Below are positions 1 to 11,983 of a DNA stretch of 64,000 nt, piece by piece. Position 1 is the stretch's first letter; every line of letters starts with the position of its first letter. Below the pieces are notes generated by a model that made no database searches, had not been told where the DNA came from, and saw only the letters and a program-made list of their open reading frames with translations. A program made the position numbers and the translations under genes. Source of the DNA: Aphanomyces cochlioides (taxonomy: Eukaryota; Oomycota; Saprolegniomycetes; Saprolegniales; Verrucalvaceae); assembly GCA_019828595.1 (NCBI GenBank), contig JAHQRK010000027.1:62001-126000 (forward strand). The letters are read 5' to 3'.

Positions 1-127
1 TTTCATGCTTCACCACATGCCAAAGTTCATGTTCACTTATATCGTAAATAGTATGACTAACACTATTTAAAGTTTACATTCAGTTTGATCATCATTGTGG
101 GAACATGTTTGTTTGATTGTGGGAAAG

Positions 128-1419
128 ATGGCAGACGGGATGGAGGATGACGACGCCACGATGGTCCTGGACGCTGTCAATCGAGTCCTGGATCGGCGGA
201 AATATTTTCGCGAGAAGAAACGAAGCTACAGACAGAAAGAACGGGAAGAAATCGACCGCCTCACGACTCAGTTGGCCCAGCTACAATTTCATGCCAAGCA
301 ATTGACATTACGACTTGGCAGGCAACTTTACACCCAACCAGTAAAGCAAGAAGACATGGCACTCTCATGGAAAACAATCGCAATCCGTTTGAGACGCGAG
401 AAGTCCTCGATAGCAGCAGAGCATGATGAACTTACCCAACAAGTGGAGCTTCAACGCAAACTTATCGGAAAGATGCAACATTTCGTCACTTTAGCGGAGA
501 GCATTCCGGTACAACAAACGACATCAGAGCAACGTTCTAACCTCGGCAATAGTCATCTCCAAGGGCCCAAGTTCGATGGCAGCACGTGTCGTTGAGTGGA
601 CACCCAGAATCCAGAAAGTTGTGCAAGGAATGGACCACGCAGCAATTGTACTATAACACTGAAGCTGCGTTCCTGTCGTTTCCGAAAGCACCAGCAGACG
701 ACGAATTTATGTTTTTCGATATGGATCTTGCCGAGAATTGGATCAATGTTTCTGACTGCTCTCAATACGTATGGAATGCGCCGCTGGAAGTCGCGCGATA
801 CATGTTGTGCTATCACTTGCGGGACATTAGCATAAGCCCCACAGATGTTGACGTTGTACTGTTTGAATCTGTTATCTCCGGCCCTTAACTCTGCTTAGGA
901 GGAGGCAGAATGGACAGAAAACACAGTCTTGTACCGGTTCACGTTTCCGATGGCCTCAGGCGATGATTCTAGTGTTGTCTCCAGTTCTCTGCAAGGACAT
1001 TTTCACGAAGCCGACAGATGCGTGTTTGTGGCGCGGCAAATTCAAGGCGATGAACTTTGTCATCTACCTTTGCGTCAAACCCAAACTGTGACGTGGTAAG
1101 TTGTTGAGCTCAATGCTAGAGATGGCTGACGACGTGTAGGATGGATTTGAGGCGATTAGATTCTAGCCGCACATCAGCCCGCATGACGAGTTTTTCATAT
1201 TTGCCATTGCAGCAGTCTGGAACGAATTGCCTTGACGAAATGGCCAAGTTTGCTGGCATCGATACGACCAACTTGGAAGACGCTGAGAAACTCAAAGTGT
1301 TGCGGCGTGCAAGGTCCGAGCGAGCATTCAAGAATGAAGTTTTGTTTCGAGATCAAGTGAATGCCGTATTGGACCGCCTGTGGAAACAACTTTTGCAACC
1401 TGAGCTAAGAGGCAAGTAG
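128..1419 (+). CDS. bZIP plus START-like M96-type protein, 4 exons
   Basis: CDS join(128..508,583..855,899..1095,1140..1419), 376 aa. The three introns (74, 43 and 44 nt) are all GT..AG and restore one frame; the first has a TTCTAAC branch-like motif. The ATG at 128 is chosen over an in-frame ATG at 95 because it opens the acidic N-terminus in a good context. Residues about 20-65 form a basic region (RRKYFREKKRSYRQK) followed by leucine-spaced heptads, as in bZIP proteins. The rest contains the SGHPESRKLCKEW and LADRCVFVAR-type blocks seen in the large oomycete 'M96 mating-specific' family, whose C-terminal half resembles START lipid-binding domains. Likely a nuclear regulator; ligand and targets are unknown. 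The family assignment is from memory of conserved blocks. Confidence 0.8.
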
Positions 1420-1612
1420 TACATTCAAACTTGTAAAGCTCTGTTGTGCCCATGAGCCCAGTCATCTCCATCAACACGAAGTTATTGAATAGTCCACCAT
1501 ATCCTGCTTCATGGGCGGCACATGAGTACGCTCTCTATGTAGCTAGTGTTACTCCTGGAGATGCCAAACACAACGTTTGGGTCATGCAGAAACTTGTTCG
1601 CGTTAAATAATA

Positions 1613-2116
1613 CTATGCTGTCAGAATGGGTTCGTCGATCACGTCGGCAATCGGTGCTTCAACCACTGGCTTTGGAGGTGGAGCCACGAGATAGCCACAA
1701 CGGAAGCGCAACGGCTCCGATTCCTTGAACACTGGCTTCTCCACCTTGTGCACCTCGCCGTCCATACTCACGGACGCATTGCCACTATTCGCACCACTCT
1801 TCTTCTTCCCCTTCTTCGACACCTTGCCTCCCTCGTCGTCGTCCACCTTCTCCGATGGCTTGTTGTCCTTGGCATACTCCAACAAACGGTCACGGAACGC
1901 CGTAAACTTCTTCTTGCGAAGGAGCTTCTTCTCGTACACGTCGTCGAGGTTTTGGTATCCCCCAAAGTCGCGTTGGTCAATGATCTTATGGGCGATATGT
2001 TCTGCGATCTCAAGTTCCGCGACGAGTTTATCCTTGGGGGCCGAGTTGAGGAACTTGAGCGCGAATGCCATCACTTTGGTGTCGACATCGTAGGTAAGTT
2101 CGGGACAGGCTTTCAT
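1613..2116 (-). CDS. ComEA-like helix-hairpin-helix small protein, paralogue 1
   Basis: Single exon, 167 aa, starting at the conserved MKACPEL; the frame is open upstream but without conservation. Residues about 17-75 follow the pattern of tandem helix-hairpin-helix (ComEA/PsbU-type) domains: LNSAPKDKL, then AHKIIDQRDFGGYQNLDDV, then LLRKKKFTAFRDRL. The glycine-rich hairpins (GIG) of true DNA-binding HhH are missing. A charged linker (KKGKKKSG) leads to a conserved C-terminal block (EKPVFKESEPLRFRCGYLV). Paralogues lie at 3050-3556 and 4572-5084. A nucleic-acid-binding or protein-docking role is inference. Confidence 0.75.
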   Translation of the reverse strand: MKACPELTYDVDTKVMAFALKFLNSAPKDKLVAELEIAEHIAHKIIDQRDFGGYQNLDDVYEKKLLRKKKFTAFRDRLLEYAKDNKPSEKVDDDEGGKVSKKGKKKSGANSGNASVSMDGEVHKVEKPVFKESEPLRFRCGYLVAPPPKPVVEAPIADVIDEPILTA

Positions 2117-3049
2117 CTTGGTAGTTGGTTGGTTTGGTAGTTGTTGATTTTGAAAATGGGAATCGGCCTCTTCGGTTGTCGACACGCTCAAGAGACCATG
2201 CAAACTGCCATTTTTCTGCCTCTGGAATGTATTCCAGTATTGACCATACTGAAATCAAGTCATTTCCATTCAACTTCAAGGTCGGCGGCATATCTATCCA
2301 CCATGGACAAGGAACATGCAGCCGAGGAATCCGTACCAATTGAACGACCGCTCAAAACACTACTCCTATCTCGTTGCAACACGATGCCAGCCAAACAAGG
2401 AAATACGAACAAGTCAAAGAGACCTTGGAGTACTTGATGAACATCTCGATCACAATCCAGCCCTGCACGAACTGGGGCAAAGCCGCTGCAGTTTGTGTAG
2501 TAGCATTAGACTAACGTCCGTAACTCCTGACAGAAGATGTAAATTGGAAGGATGCACCAGTGAAACTAACCCCGGTAGCGGTTGACAAGTGGCGTCAGTG
2601 AGACGAACCAAGATAGAGAACTGTGCAGGTTGCGGGTCGTTCTTTGCAAAAGCTAAGATGGAAATCAAGAGTGTGGAGACGACTAACTTGGTGATCTGGG
2701 GATTTTATCATAACTGATTCCACATCAAGTCTTCTCTGGCAAAGCTGAGCGGGCGACCAGAAATTGAGATTCTCTGTCGTCATCCCACTATGCAATGTAA
2801 TGATGACACCATCCAGTAAGATGTCAGTCACACTTGTATGTGGCACGTGGTGGCGTGATGTGGCCAGCAGTCGCAACTGGAAACAACACGCGCGTCCGCC
2901 TGATCAGCGGCGACAGCTTTGACAGGACATCAACCCATTGCAACAGAAGAAACACAAATTAATTGTTCATGTTGTTGATTCATTTCGGTGTCGTGTTACT
3001 CGACATTTACGGCACTTTTGGTTCGAGCACGACATTAATACACTCAGTA
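2117..3049. other. intergenic region between HhH paralogues 1 and 2
   Basis: About 930 bp upstream of paralogue 1 and downstream of paralogue 2, which lie on the same strand. Short frames occur on both strands, but none shows family similarity or spliceable continuity. It should contain the promoter of paralogue 1; no specific motif was recognised. Confidence 0.5.
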
Positions 3050-3556
3050 CTAGGCTACAGTGATGGGCTGAGCGATTTCGATCTCAGATTCCACAGTTAG
3101 GGCAGGTGGTTGGGGCACCGCCAATAAATAACCGAAGCGGAGACGCAAGGGCTCCGATTCCTTGAAGACTGGCTTTTCAGCCTTTTGCAATAGCAACAAA
3201 GCGTCGGCATCATTCTTGCCACCAGACGAGGCGCCACCCTTCTTCTTGCCTTTCTTGTTCGACGCCTTGGTATCGTCGTCCTCGACTTTGTCCGAGGGTT
3301 TGTTATCCTTGGCATACGCCAGGAGACGGTCGCGGAAGGCGGTAAATTTCTTCTTGCGCATGAGTTTCTTTTCAAAGATATCATCGAGGTTCTTGTATCC
3401 GCCAAAGTCGCGTTGGTCGATCACTTTGTTGGCAATCGATTCGGCAATCTCAAGTTCCATCACGAGCTTTTCCTTGGGGGCCGTGTTGAGGAACTTGAGA
3501 GCAAACGCCATCACTTTTGGCTCGACTTCTTGGGTTAGTTCAGGGGCGGCTTTCAT
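3050..3556 (-). CDS. ComEA-like helix-hairpin-helix small protein, paralogue 2
   Basis: Single exon, 168 aa, starting at MKAAPEL. It is co-linear with paralogues 1 and 3 over the whole length: the IDQRDFGGYKNLDDIFEKKL core, the charged DDDTKASNKKGKKKGG linker, and the KAEKPVFKESEPLRLRFGYL tail. The linker and extreme C-terminus vary most, as expected for functional paralogues rather than a fresh duplication. It is divergent from paralogue 3 across about 1 kb. Two copies of GACCAATCAGA lie about 115 and 215 bp upstream and are probable CCAAT boxes. Function unknown. Confidence 0.75.
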   Translation of the reverse strand: MKAAPELTQEVEPKVMAFALKFLNTAPKEKLVMELEIAESIANKVIDQRDFGGYKNLDDIFEKKLMRKKKFTAFRDRLLAYAKDNKPSDKVEDDDTKASNKKGKKKGGASSGGKNDADALLLLQKAEKPVFKESEPLRLRFGYLLAVPQPPALTVESEIEIAQPITVA

Positions 3557-4571
3557 CTTGCTACTTGATTGATGGTTGTTTTTGCTTTGTTGCGGAGGTT
3601 GTTGTCAAATTTGAAAATGAACAAAATGCGCAACTTGAAAAGTGCCAGAAAGCCTGGATATGCCTTCGACCAATCAGAGACGGCCATTTTAAGCTGGTGC
3701 AACTTCAACATGACAGAGAAAAAAGAAGGCACGCTTTTCGTCGCAGGTTCTTCAAGCTGGATAAAATGGACCAATCAGATTGCAGGTCGGATAAATCTGG
3801 GAGTTGATCGAAGTTTTAAATAGAGCTTCTGGAAAATGCGAGTTTGACAGCCACGACGGAAACAAGACTGCTATTGCCTCTCTCTAATGCAACTGGAGTT
3901 GGACGCCAACGAGGGATACTTTGGGAGTTTTCATTAACGTTATGGTCTGCAAGGATGATGATGGATGCCACCTTCTGGCTCTTTTGGATACACGTTGTGA
4001 TGGTCGCAAGATGTGGCGCTGTGCAGGATGTGAGCTCGCCGTGGGATTGTACAGCTCTCGAATGGCTTTATTGACACTTGCAACGGCTGCTGGGACGTTT
4101 GTCGAAGGAATTGGCGGGCTTGCTTGAAAGTGTTCTTGGATCCATGAAAGGGCATAGAAGGGCATGGAGGATTTATGGAGCTGTATGATGGACCAGAGGC
4201 AGCAATAAATATCTGGGCGTGGTCTGTATTTGCTAGTGGTCTTAGTTTCTGACCGGCCATCTCGCCTGCGGGGAAATGCATGCCACCAGTACAGTAGTGG
4301 CATTCCTAGAGCTGGTCCGATGATGTCATCGGAGGCTTTCCAGTCGCGCCACGTATTCACTTGATTAAAGTATACTGACAACTTCAAGGCGGTCGAAAAC
4401 TTTAAAATCGAGCCATTTGATTGGCTAACTCATAGACCCTACAGGGCGAAGGCACAGAGAACTCGCCAGGTGGAACTTCAACTTCATGTTCTCAACTGCC
4501 GCCAAAGTCATGGCGTCCGATGCGCTCATTTTGAAAATCCCTCGCGACGAAACAACTCTCGATCATCCAAG
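3557..4571. promoter_or_regulatory. divergent intergenic region of HhH paralogues 2 and 3, with CCAAT boxes
   Basis: CCAATC occurs at 3670-3675 and 3771-3776 inside an identical 11-mer, both pointing to paralogue 2. A TGATTGGCT box near 4418-4426 lies about 150 bp before paralogue 3. The long minus-strand frame at 3884-4387 was judged non-coding. The 14-mer ACTTGATTAAAGTA near 4360 recurs inverted near 15711. Confidence 0.45.
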
Positions 4572-5084
4572 ATGAAAGCGTGCCCTGAATTGACCTATGA
4601 AGTTGACCCCAAGGTCATGGTCTTTGCGCTCAAGTTCATCAACTCAGCCCCCAAGGAAAAGCTGGTTGTCGAACTTGAGATTGCTGAATCGATTGCCAAC
4701 AAGATCATTGACCAACGCGACTTTGGCGGCTACAAGAACCTCGATGATATCTTTGAGAAGAAACTCATGCGCAAGAAGAAGTTCACTACCTTCCGTGACC
4801 GCCTCCTCGCCTACGCCAAGGACAACAAACCTTCAGACAAGCCGGAAGAAGATGATGGCAAGCCTTCAAAGAAGGGCAAGAAGAAGGGCAACACCAGCTC
4901 TGGCGGGGGCAATGCCCAAGCCGATGCTCTCTTACAAATGCAAAAGGCTGAAAAGCCAGTGTTCAAGGAAACAGAGCCCTTGAAGTTCCGATGTGGATAT
5001 TTAGTGCCTCCCCCTGTGGTGGAAGCCCCAATAGTTAGCGAAGAAGAACAAGAAGCCCCACCCCAACCTGTGTTGGCTGCTTAA
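4572..5084 (+). CDS. ComEA-like helix-hairpin-helix small protein, paralogue 3
   Basis: Single exon, 170 aa, starting at MKACPEL (AAGATGAAAG context). It is closest to paralogue 2 in the core (SIANKIIDQRDFGGYKNLDD, then FEKKLMRKKKF). A lysine-rich low-complexity linker around residue 105 is followed by the shared KAEKPVFKETEPLKFRCGYL block and an acidic, proline-rich end. The core keeps helix lengths and the D/N-L-D-D cap of ComEA-type HhH pairs but replaces the GIG turns, so classical phosphate-backbone binding may be lost. Cellular role unknown. Confidence 0.75.
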   Translation: MKACPELTYEVDPKVMVFALKFINSAPKEKLVVELEIAESIANKIIDQRDFGGYKNLDDIFEKKLMRKKKFTTFRDRLLAYAKDNKPSDKPEEDDGKPSKKGKKKGNTSSGGGNAQADALLQMQKAEKPVFKETEPLKFRCGYLVPPPVVEAPIVSEEEQEAPPQPVLAA

Positions 5085-5365
5085 ACGCTTGGGGATGTCT
5101 TTAAATGTGTGTCCACCAGCGTACTTACGAAATGTAAAAATGAAAACTTTCGAAACCTTCAAGGATTTGTTTTCGTTGGGCGAGGTTGTGGGTTCTAGTA
5201 CGAGCCGTGATTAAGCTTATTATGAGCAAACTCCTCATGAGTTCCCATCGTTGGCATGGTGTAGTGAGTCAATACCCGCAAGGAGATTAGACTTATCGCC
5301 TGTCTCGAACTGTAGAGTTCACGATGAAAGAATGCCTACGACAACAACTAAAAGGAGCATGCCAG

Positions 5366-5731
5366 TCACAATGGTAATCTCATAGCAACGAGCTCCATGG
5401 CGTTGGTAAATTGCGATGTGATCCTCATTGAGAGCAACCTACGGAAGATGAGGCTACGCATGGTCTCGACATTGTGGATATCACAAATCAACTTGCCATC
5501 GTGTCTCCCACCGACATGTACTAATAGAGTCGACACTTGTTGTGGAAAGGCAGTCGAGTTGAAGGCTGGGTAGTTGAGGAATGCGTACGCCATTAATGCT
5601 TGGTCGCTACTACAAAGCCATCCATTGTACGCTGCGGCTTCCTTTAAGCTTGGAATCAATGTAGCTCCCTCAACTTTCGCAATCTTTTGAGTCCATTTTG
5701 TGGCGAACAAAACGACACTTCCACTGTGTCG
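5366..5731 (-). pseudogene. possible gene remnant or exon of unknown protein
   Basis: An open minus-strand frame of about 120 codons ends at a stop at 5366. It has protein-like composition (VEGATLIPSLKEAAAYNGW, then VGGRHDGKLICDI) but no ATG at its 5' end, and a TGA lies just upstream in frame. An upstream stretch near 5740-5890 can be read as two further exon-like pieces around a GTAAAT..GCAG intron, but they do not join in frame. No family was recognised. It could be a decayed gene or a missed exon structure. Confidence 0.3.
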
Positions 5732-7285
5732 TCGGATGCATCACAACGTAATCCACTCCAGCATGCAACTTCTTTTGTGAGGCGTTAGAGATCTGCAAAC
5801 GATCATTTGCTATATTTGCCTCTATTTACCTTGTATGGCACATGAAATGCGACTGAAAGCCGTCGAAAGCCCTCGGATACCTCAGTTTGCATCTCGACAC
5901 CATCCCGGATCTTGAAGGGTCACACAGTCAGTCCAACTGTCCATGCCATTATCCGGAATATTTTCGATAAAGTAAACTATACTTAATAAAATTTTACTAG
6001 TACTTTGGTACTTTGAAGTATGAAGGACATACTTTACTTTATTGAATACCATAGTCTCACTATTTACACGTAAATGGTTTACTTGATTGAAAAATACGGT
6101 TCCAAGAACCAATCATTTTTGAAACGCTTTTGATTGGTGGATTGTGGCGCCACCCTGAGTAACCTCATAATCAAATCTGACGCAGCATGGATTAATCAGC
6201 CACTGGTCCTCCTCTCTTGACCTCCTGGCCTTCATGACCATGCCAAAGCATGTACGAGGCTCTTAATTAGCTTGTGAGAGGATTCGGGATGCTCGCATAC
6301 CGGTGTTTGTGCTGTCTTTCCTTTCCCAGTTTTTGGGAAGGGAGTCCAAGTCAGTGTCCACTTTTACTCGCCAGTCTGGGCCCCAACATCGATCTGTCTT
6401 CCTTCTTGCGTATTGTTAGGTCTTCTATGTGATGAGATTCAAAATTAACCATCTTTCGACTGAATGGTCTCCAACCACTGTCGAGAATGTACCAAATCTC
6501 TGATAGATCACTCTAAGCCTCTATTCACTGCCTCGCGACTTCATCCTTAACCGTAGCGCACTAGCCAGAGACAGCATTTCGAAATGTAATCCTAGAGAAC
6601 TTCGTCAAAAGTGACATGTCATTGCCTCATAGCACGATCAGTACTAATCAAGAAGAGTCGTAAACGCAGCGAGGTGGACTTTCAACATCGCAGGCATGGA
6701 AGTCCTGAGACGATTCGACTCAACAAGTGCAAGAATGTGCAGAGAGGGACGGATGACATAACTTATCCTATAACCTCAAGCGATCGTGAAATTACCACTC
6801 AGCACCAAGACTGCACGTGCTAAACGTTGAATAGAAAGAGACTAAAGCCACGGGTCGGCTGCGGTGTAGACCACAACTTCCAGCGCGACATGCTCTTCTT
6901 TCAGATGGAGCGTCCGATCTATTCAGCACCAGGTGTCCTCAGGAGTAGAGGATCGTCGAATGAGAAAAATAGACTTCGCAAGAAGCGCACGCCTTTCCGA
7001 CCCTCGCTAAATCACTCAATGGTTACATTGGCATTCAATGAGCTCAATCGGTCATGGAGAGACGTCTTGCACTTCGTGGACTGGAGCTTGATGAGCCTGT
7101 CGCCTGGACTTCATCTGCCCTCCTTGTGCAGCTTTTGGGGACGCCACGTTCACCTCTAAGAATTAATATTCTCCATTGATTGGTTGAATAAGCTGTGAGA
7201 AATGCCTTCGTCCATCGATGTATTACATTTGAGAGGCTTTCAGATTCGTCAGATTGGCATTTTTCAATTTTGACAGAAACGATCA
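5732..7285. other. gene-poor stretch upstream of acyl-CoA synthetase gene
   Basis: About 1.5 kb with only short, unconserved frames. It holds an AT-rich patch (5960-6110) with alternating TACTTTA/TAAAGTA words, a TTATCCGGAA element at 5949-5958, a GATTGG box near 6127, and another (GATTGG, 7178-7183) about 100 bp before the synthetase start. No RNA gene was recognised. Confidence 0.5.
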
Positions 7286-9352
7286 TGCCTCGGTACACGG
7301 TAAGGAGATCTTCCTCGGCTGAACTGAGCGCCTTTCCTCTCTCCAGACGACGCGTATTGACGAAGAAGTCGATCTCCGCATCACAGAAGAAAACAAGCGC
7401 TTTGCTGCCACCACCTTTACCAGCATCTTCTTGGAAACGTCGTCAAAATTCGCCAATCAAGCTGCTCTTCACTATAAACGCGATGGAAAATGGTTCGATA
7501 ATGAGGCGAAACTATTCGTTGACACGTTATTGCTCTGTAGGCATGAATACACATGGAATGATTATCGCACCAAGAGCTTCCGCTTTGCCAAAACCTTGTT
7601 GAGCCAAGGATTCGAACGATTTGAAACTATCGGTATTTGCGGCTTCAATGCCTCCGAGTGGTTCTTCTCCTACGTCGGCTGTATCTTGGCTGGTGGTGTT
7701 TCCCTTGGTATTTACACCACAAACAGTGCTGCTGCAAGTCAATACATGTGTGAGCACGCTGAAACCCGTTTCGTTGTCGTTGACTCAGTGGAGCAATTGG
7801 AAAAATTTGCTTCAATCGCGAACAACCTTCCCAAACTCAAGGGCATTATCCTTTGTAAGTAATTGCCACTCTTGCCAATAATGCTGAGTCTCTCGTGACA
7901 GGGAATGAAACTGTGCCAACCGACGTCCAATCCAAGGTCCCAGTCTACTCGTTCGACGCTTTCCTTGATCTCGGCAACGACATCGTCGACGCCGATGTTC
8001 AAGCCCGTATCGACGCCATTCGTCCTGGTCATTGCATGTCTCTCATTTACACCTCTGGCACAACTGGAAACCCCAAGGGTGTAATGATTTCTCATGATGC
8101 ATTCACTTACGCACAATCTGCGCTCTTGGATCCATTCAACAAAGCCGATTTCTCAAACGACGATCGTCTCGTGTCCTTCCTTCCATTGTCGCACATTGCT
8201 GGCCAAGAATGCGATATTGGTATGCATGTGTTGCAAGGTTGCCACTTGTACTTTGCTCAGCCAGATGCTCTCAAGGGTTCGCTCGCCACGACGCTGAAGG
8301 AAGCTCGTCCTACGTTCCTTCTTACGGTTCCCCGTCTCTTTGAAAAATTCATGGAAAAGATGCAAGAAGTCGGCCGGTCGACGACGGGCCTCAGGAAATC
8401 CCTTGTCACCTGGGCCAAGAGTGTTGGCTCTACTAAGGTCCACCAAAGTGTCTATGGCGCTCCTGGTGGCGAACCTTGTGGTTTCTGGCTCGCTAACTCG
8501 CTCATCTTCAGCCGCGTCAAGGAAGCCTTGGGCTTGGATGCCTGCAAGTACTTTTATGCCGGTGCAGCTCCACTCTCGATCGAGTGCTTTGAATTCTTTG
8601 CGGCACTTAACATGCCCATCTTCGGCATCTTCGGTATGAGCGAAACTTCAGGCGTTGGCTTATGCAATTATCCTAACAAGTGGAAGCCCGTCACGATCGG
8701 TGTCCCCATCGCTGGCACTGACATTAAAAGTGACCCTGACACTGCCGAACTCTCGTTCCGTGGCCGCAACGTCATGATGGGATATCTCAAGGACGAAGAG
8801 CAAACAAATTCTGTACTTGACTCCGATGGCTGGTTCCGCACCGGCGATAGCGTCTCCACCGATGAAGATGGATTTGCCTCCATCACTGGTCGTCTCAAGG
8901 AACTCCTCATCACTGCTGGTGGTGAAAATGTTCCTCCAGTCTTGATTGAAGAAGTCGTCAAGCAAGAACTTCCATTCCTCTCGAACGTGGTGGTTATTGG
9001 TGACAAGCGCAAGTTCCTCACAGTTCTCTTGACACTTCGTGTCAATCCCGATGCTGATGGTGTACCGACTCAAGAGCTCGACTCTGCTGCTTTGCGGCTT
9101 CTTCAAGAATCTGGCTCCACCGCGAAGACAGTGGCTGAAGCAAAGACTTGCGACAAAGTGAGGGAGCTCATCGATGCTGGTCTTGCCCGCGCAAATGCCC
9201 GAGCAACCTCGCGTGCCCAAAATGTCCAGAAGTATGCAATCCTTGACCAAGACTTTAGCATTCCTGGCGGCGAATTCACGCCTACGCTCAAGCTAAAGCG
9301 TCCTATTGTCATGGAACGATACGCCGACGTCATCGAAGGCTTGTACAAGTAG
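7286..9352 (+). CDS. long-chain acyl-CoA synthetase, bubblegum (ACSBG) type
   Basis: CDS join(7286..7300,7347..7492,7541..7854,7902..9352), 641 aa. The first exon encodes only MPRYT. Introns are 46, 48 and 47 nt. The 48-nt one (7493-7540) is a multiple of three without a stop, but splicing it out restores the family pattern GKW-HEYTWNDYR. The protein activates fatty acids with ATP and CoA for lipid synthesis or oxidation. Motifs: AMP-binding P-loop YTSGTTGNPKG near residue 208, then FGIFGMSETSG, the A8-type GWFRTGD, and GRLKELLITAGGENVPP. The C-terminal domain with TLKLKRP is complete. The GMSETSG and GGENVPP forms point to the ACSBG branch rather than ACSL. Confidence 0.93.
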
Positions 9353-9442
9353 AGGGAAACACCGATGGACCGCTGATAGACATTTGATCAGTGTGAGATT
9401 TATAGCCAAGCCGTAATGTTAATGAAAAACACAACACATGCA

Positions 9443-11983
9443 TTAATTCGATTTCTTGTTGGTCACCGCGTCCAATTCAGCTTGAAGGCGGCGCGACTTT
9501 TCTTTCTCGGCATCAATCCATGACGTGTAGACTGCATTCATGTTCTTGATTTCTTTGTCCAAGACGCGGCGGCGGATCTTTTCTTCGAGGACCCACTTGC
9601 GCCACTTCTCGGTGGAAATTGTAGTCGTTCCAGCACTTTCGTCTGTCACGACCAAGCCCATTTCAGTTTCGTCCACGACAGCTTCGTCGAAAAACGACTT
9701 CTGCGTCGAAGATTTCTCGCGCAAGGCGCGTTGATGAAACTCGGCTTCCATTTTCACCTTCTTGCGCTCCGCGGCACGTTCACGGTGCATGCCCTATAAA
9801 ATTGTCAGTCTTTTATTGCATACGGAAGTGAAAACCTCGGCGACGGCTTGAGGAACGTCTGGAACAACGGCTTCGATACCGACCATGGCGGCAACGATCA
9901 AATGCTCGGCGACGACAACAGCAATGAGTGTATAAAATGGCGTGATGGTCGGATACATCTTCTGAAGAATGCCCGAGTTGAATCCAATAATCGTGCAGTT
10001 TGTAGCGACGGCAACGTAGCTGAGGAGAGTAAATGCATGGAGCCAAGTTCCAATGCCATCCTTGTGGACACGGCTGCAGCGGCGATGATTCATAAGAATT
10101 TTGAAGCCGTCGCTCTTAATTTCAATCAAATTGTTGAGCAGACTGCATATGCTGGCGAGCGGATACGCCGACGCAAACAAAGTTATTTGCCTGTGTACAG
10201 TTCCTCATCATTGGCATCCAAGCTAATGGAAATAGCTTACCCAAATTGGATGAAGAGCTCCAAGTAGTCGAAAAACGTTCCCTCGTATACAGGCAACAAG
10301 GCTTCCACGTCAACCTACGGCAAGTTATCGTTCAATTGTATCGGAGAATTGTGAAGGAGCTGACCTTGTCGACGACAGCAACATTCGTTTTAGAAGGCTC
10401 CTTGGTCAACTTGGCTTGCTCGGCAAGTCCAGCTTTGGCTTTCACAGTCGACTTGGCCATGATGAATGGGATCAGAGTCTCCACGACATTTTCAATCAAC
10501 AATCGCGTGACCAAGAGAGATCCAAGCGTACTCTGGAGCAGCTCAAAATTGCCAACGAAGAACGTGATGTAAAAGAGCAAGCCAAAGTTGTTGACAAATT
10601 GAAATAACGCGAGCTTTGTAATGAGAGCATTCGTGTGGTCCAAGTCCGTTCGGTGGTTTTCATGATCGTTGAGCTTGTGAGCCAGTTGAACGTATTGACT
10701 ATCAATGAAGAAGACTACTGCAGAGTACAAGACGGATGGGAGCATTGCCACATACGCCAAAGGACCGTGCCAGCCGTTCTCTGGTGTGACTGTGGCTCGA
10801 ACAAAGGCCTAATTCAATTGTCAGATGATGAAAAAAATGTTTCAAACACTTCAAATCGGAAATATAGCAGCATCAGCACGATGATGAGCCCAATTGTGCC
10901 ACCCAGGATTGGCCATGTGACAGCGTACCGCTTGAATCGCTGCAAGTCAGAAAACTGCTTGTAGTGGACTTCGTCGATTTCATCGTAGACTTCAGGACCA
11001 TCAAAGCCAACGCGCTCTTCGACAAGACCATCTTCTTCGACGAGAGAGCTGCCCCAATTCCATCGAAGTTCACTCTCGCGGCGCTTCCACGATTCCAAGA
11101 AAATCATGGCCCACACGGCGACAAAAAGAGCATAAAAGGCAGTCGCAAAATTGTGGAGACCGTATTGGAGTTGATAGATGTAAACGAAACCACCGAAGAG
11201 CGACGGATACAGCAGCGACACTGTGTAGTGCTCGAGGAAGGCAAAATAGAAGCCGACTTCCATGCCACAGTAGTCTCGGATGGCATGGACAGGGGACTTC
11301 GCGAAGGGTTTGAATTGTTTGACCCATTTTTCCATCAGAGATTTGCGTTCTTCGGCATTGTGGAGGCCAAACCACGACACGATAATGCGTTTTTCCTGAG
11401 CCTTTTGAAACAAAAGGTCTCCGTTGGACAGAAGAGAGGATGTCTCTGTCGGCTGGAGCAAGACGCGCACTTGACGAAGCGCATACAGGAGCAAATCCAT
11501 CTTTTCACCTGATGAAAACGGAACTGTGGCCGTCTCATCGTCTTTCTCTTTGATAAACTCTTTTGCATTTGTTTCATCAATGTGAAGCCATTTTCCCTTG
11601 ATGCTTTGCTTGCGGATTCCACAATCTTCCGCCAGCTTTTGGTACACTGATGGAGAGACTGCCCCGACGAGGAGAAATGTCGTTTTGTCCGCCTTCTGGA
11701 GCATGTTCGAGTCGCTCTTAATGCGCACGGTCAAATCGGTTTGTTCTTTAACTTCTCGTAGAAAAATTTGCAGCTCGGGCACGGAACGAAGTTCAAGCAC
11801 CAGTTCCATATCCTTCTCATCTTCCGTCGCGTCGTTGACTTTCTACGAAGCAGTGAAAGAGGCGATTAAGACAAAAGGCGGTACCAAAGGCACAGAGAGG
11901 ACAAATTTCATCAAGCTCCATCCTGTGGCGGCGAAACCAAAGACGTAAACCACGCCTTTGACGAGTCCATCAACTCCGTCCAT
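9443..11983 (-). CDS. anoctamin (TMEM16) family membrane protein
   Basis: CDS complement(join(9443..9793,9836..10190,10241..10314,10365..10808,10850..11842,11885..11983)), 771 aa, six exons. Introns of 42, 50, 50, 41 and 42 nt all restore frame. TMEM16 proteins are calcium-dependent chloride channels or lipid scramblases. The N-terminal cytosolic part carries the alpha/beta domain, followed by AIRDYCGMEVGFYFAFLEHY at the first membrane helix. Later blocks are LNDHENHRTDLDHTNAL, FQFVNNFGLLFYI and YEGTFFDYLELFIQFG, then the FASAYPLASICSLLNN helix. The C-terminus is a long charged coiled coil (residues about 655-771). The layout resembles anoctamin-8/10 and Ist2-like forms without a canonical EF-hand. 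Channel versus scramblase cannot be decided here. Confidence 0.92.

Noticed and set aside
3884..4387. 167-codon minus-strand frame between HhH paralogues 2 and 3
   Set aside because: Another long frame overlaps it on the same strand, the translation has no domain-like pattern, and it covers the promoter region of two divergent genes.
6827..7159. 110-codon plus-strand frame before the acyl-CoA synthetase gene
   Set aside because: It starts without a convincing context, its composition is unlike the neighbouring proteins, and it has no spliceable continuation.
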